DNA of 14,184 nt from Flavobacterium sp. UBA7680 (GTDB lineage Bacteria; Bacteroidota; Bacteroidia; Flavobacteriales; Flavobacteriaceae). How positions within the stretch are numbered: position 1 is the stretch's first letter; every line of letters begins with the position of its first letter. Positions 13,145 through 14,184 of this stretch are shown piece by piece. Location of the stretch: positions 1-14,184 of the forward strand of contig NZ_DLHA01000035.1 of the NCBI RefSeq assembly GCF_002482975.1, written 5' to 3'. Below the pieces are notes generated by a model. That model searched no databases and was not told the DNA's origin. It saw nothing but the letters and a program-made list of their open reading frames with translations. The position numbers and the translations under genes were made by a program.

Positions 13145-13188
13145 GCAAGTTTCGGATTTTTTCCCTTTTCTATTTTTAAAATCTTTGC
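13145..13188 (+). promoter_or_regulatory. SDR gene promoter with shared 16-base element (copy 2)
   Basis: GCAAGTTTCGGATTTT (13145-13160), then 22 bases, then CTTTGC (13183-13188), with AATCTTTG (13180-13187) as an imperfect -7 word. The element is identical to that at 12224-12239, with identical spacing, while the 22-base spacers themselves are unrelated. This argues for a common regulator of the repair gene and the SDR gene. Confidence 0.6.
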
Positions 13189-13210
13189 ATCATAATTAAA
13201 AACAATAAAA

Positions 13211-13963
13211 ATGCAAAGATTTAAAAACAAAGTCGTATTTATTACAGGCGGAACGAATGGAATGGGGTTTGCGACAGCGCAGGAATTTATCAGTAATGGT
13301 GCTAAAGTTATTATAACAGGACGCAGTCAGGAAACAGTAGATAAAGCTATAGAAAATTTAGGTTCTAATGCAATTGGAATTGTATCAAATGCCGGAAAAT
13401 TATCTGATATTTTAGAATTACAAACCCAAATAAAGGCACACACAGATAAAGTAGATGTTTTATTTGTCAATGCGGGATATGGAAAATTCGGCCCTATTGA
13501 AATGGTAAGTATTGTAGATTTTGATGAAATATTCGATATGTTGGTAAAAGGAACTTTTTTTACTGTTCAGCAATTACTGCCTATAATGCAAAAAGGTAGT
13601 TCGATAATTCTAAATACTACATTTTTGACAGAAGTAGGCCATCCAAACATGTCTGTCTATACTGCTGCAAAAGCAGCTGTTCAATCGTTTATCAAAACGT
13701 TTGCTGCTGAATGCACTTCAAAAAACATTCGTGTAAATGGTATTAGCCCAGGATACATTAAAACAAATATTTTCAACAATACCGGTATGAGTTCAGAACA
13801 AATAGAAGGAACAATTGATGCTGTTACTCCTACTCTGCCATTTAAACGTTTTGGAGAACCTTCTGAAATAGCAAAAACTGTTCTTTTCTTAGCCTCAGAT
13901 GATGCTTCTTATATTCATGGTATAGAAATTACTGTGGATGGGGGATTATCAAAAACGAAATAA
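13211..13963 (+). CDS. Short-chain dehydrogenase/reductase (classical SDR)
   Basis: A 250-residue Rossmann-fold oxidoreductase of normal classical length. It shows TGGTNGMG (12-19, cofactor loop), Arg38 after the second strand in TGRSQ (suggesting NADPH), NAG (87-89), the catalytic YTAAK (Tyr150, Lys154) and the PG motif ISPGYIKT. The usual catalytic serine 13 residues before Tyr is Thr137 (NTTFLTEVG), a conservative but uncommon change. EITVDGGLS at the C-terminus is typical. Substrate cannot be inferred. It has its own promoter, which shares a 16-base element with that of the upstream AraC-MGMT gene, and may belong to the same stress response. Confidence 0.93.
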   Translation: MQRFKNKVVFITGGTNGMGFATAQEFISNGAKVIITGRSQETVDKAIENLGSNAIGIVSNAGKLSDILELQTQIKAHTDKVDVLFVNAGYGKFGPIEMVSIVDFDEIFDMLVKGTFFTVQQLLPIMQKGSSIILNTTFLTEVGHPNMSVYTAAKAAVQSFIKTFAAECTSKNIRVNGISPGYIKTNIFNNTGMSSEQIEGTIDAVTPTLPFKRFGEPSEIAKTVLFLASDDASYIHGIEITVDGGLSKTK

Positions 13964-13993
13964 CTCCAATAAATTCTAAAGTTTAATTTACGT

Positions 13994-14095
13994 CAAAGCA
14001 TATCCGTAGAGACGCACAGCAGCGCGTTTACTTAACAGGTGTCATCAATACATGATGTTAGACGCACTGCTGTACGTCTCTACGGATATGCTTTG
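13994..14095. repeat. 102-base palindromic element (long hairpin, MITE- or REP-like)
   Basis: The 21 bases 13994-14014 are repeated exactly in inverse orientation at 14075-14095. Pairing continues inward with single interruptions (ACAGCAG and GCGT on the left against CGCA and CTGCTGT on the right). The tip holds TAACA/TGTTA and CATCA-ATACA-TGATG (14043-14057). At both interruptions the minus strand would form G-U pairs where the plus strand has C-A mismatches, so the fold is better as minus-strand RNA. The element is markedly more GC-rich than its surroundings. No coding capacity and no clear target-site duplication were seen. It may also terminate the SDR transcript. Confidence 0.8.
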
Positions 14096-14124
14096 TTAAA
14101 AACTCAATCTTTATTTAATCATTT

Positions 14125-14184
14125 ATGCAAGCTATACAATCAAAAATGGCTTCCCAAAACTGGGAAAGCATCACCGAATCTATG
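14125..14184 (+). CDS. Start of a gene running off the right edge (partial)
   Basis: From the ATG at 14125 the frame is open for 20 codons to the window end (MQAIQSKMASQNWESITESM). It has no signal peptide and too little sequence to identify a family. An A/T-rich leader precedes it, but no TAnnTTTG word is obvious. Given the alkylation-repair and oxidoreductase genes upstream, a further stress or redox gene is conceivable, but this is only context. Confidence 0.5.
   Translation, partial: MQAIQSKMASQNWESITESM

Overview
The window reads as a piece of chromosome from a Bacteroidetes bacterium, most likely Flavobacterium or a close relative. Base composition is AT-rich, Shine-Dalgarno sequences are nearly absent, and many genes are preceded by the Bacteroidetes -7 promoter word TAnnTTTG. 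The gene families (PnuC with a NadR-like kinase and a DUF4301 domain, bacterial GGGP synthase, a phosphopantetheinyl transferase beside ahcY, a Crp/Fnr regulator beside a group III truncated hemoglobin) are typical of flavobacteria. Genus is an inference from composition and family recognition; no 16S or other marker is present.

Left part (1-4609, minus strand): a tightly spaced, probably co-transcribed group runs leftward: GGGP synthase, PnuC-family vitamin transporter, a fused NadR-like kinase/DUF4301 protein, the ribosome-rescue hydrolase ArfB, and a four-helix membrane protein. Just beyond it, at the left edge, a promoter and TPP riboswitch face out of the window, so a thiamine biosynthesis or transport gene should begin immediately to the left.

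Middle (4663-8968): a Crp/Fnr-type regulator is followed by a perfect TGAT-N4-ATCA palindrome placed just upstream of a promoter for a small membrane protein plus truncated hemoglobin, which looks like a self-contained gas/redox-responsive unit. Convergent to it lie a secreted protein of unknown function and a 4'-phosphopantetheinyl transferase. A repeat-containing 290-base spacer separates these from ahcY (S-adenosylhomocysteine hydrolase), which ends at a strong terminator.

Right part (8968-14184, plus strand): two tandem paralogous secreted coiled-coil proteins, closed by a second terminator almost identical to the one after ahcY; a small Cys-rich probable metal-binding protein with a secreted WG-repeat-like protein; an EmrE-type SMR transporter; an AraC-MGMT alkylation-repair protein; and an SDR oxidoreductase. 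The repair gene and the SDR share an identical 16-base element at identical distance from their predicted -7 boxes, suggesting one regulon. Two intergenic repeat elements (12075-12214 and 13994-14095) look like dispersed non-coding elements. A gene starting at 14125 runs off the right edge.

I did not find phage genes, transposases, CRISPR, tRNA or rRNA. The most promising leads are the kinase/DUF4301 fusion with nucleotidyltransferase-like motifs, the Crp/Fnr-palindrome-hemoglobin unit, and the shared element of the alkylation-repair and SDR promoters.
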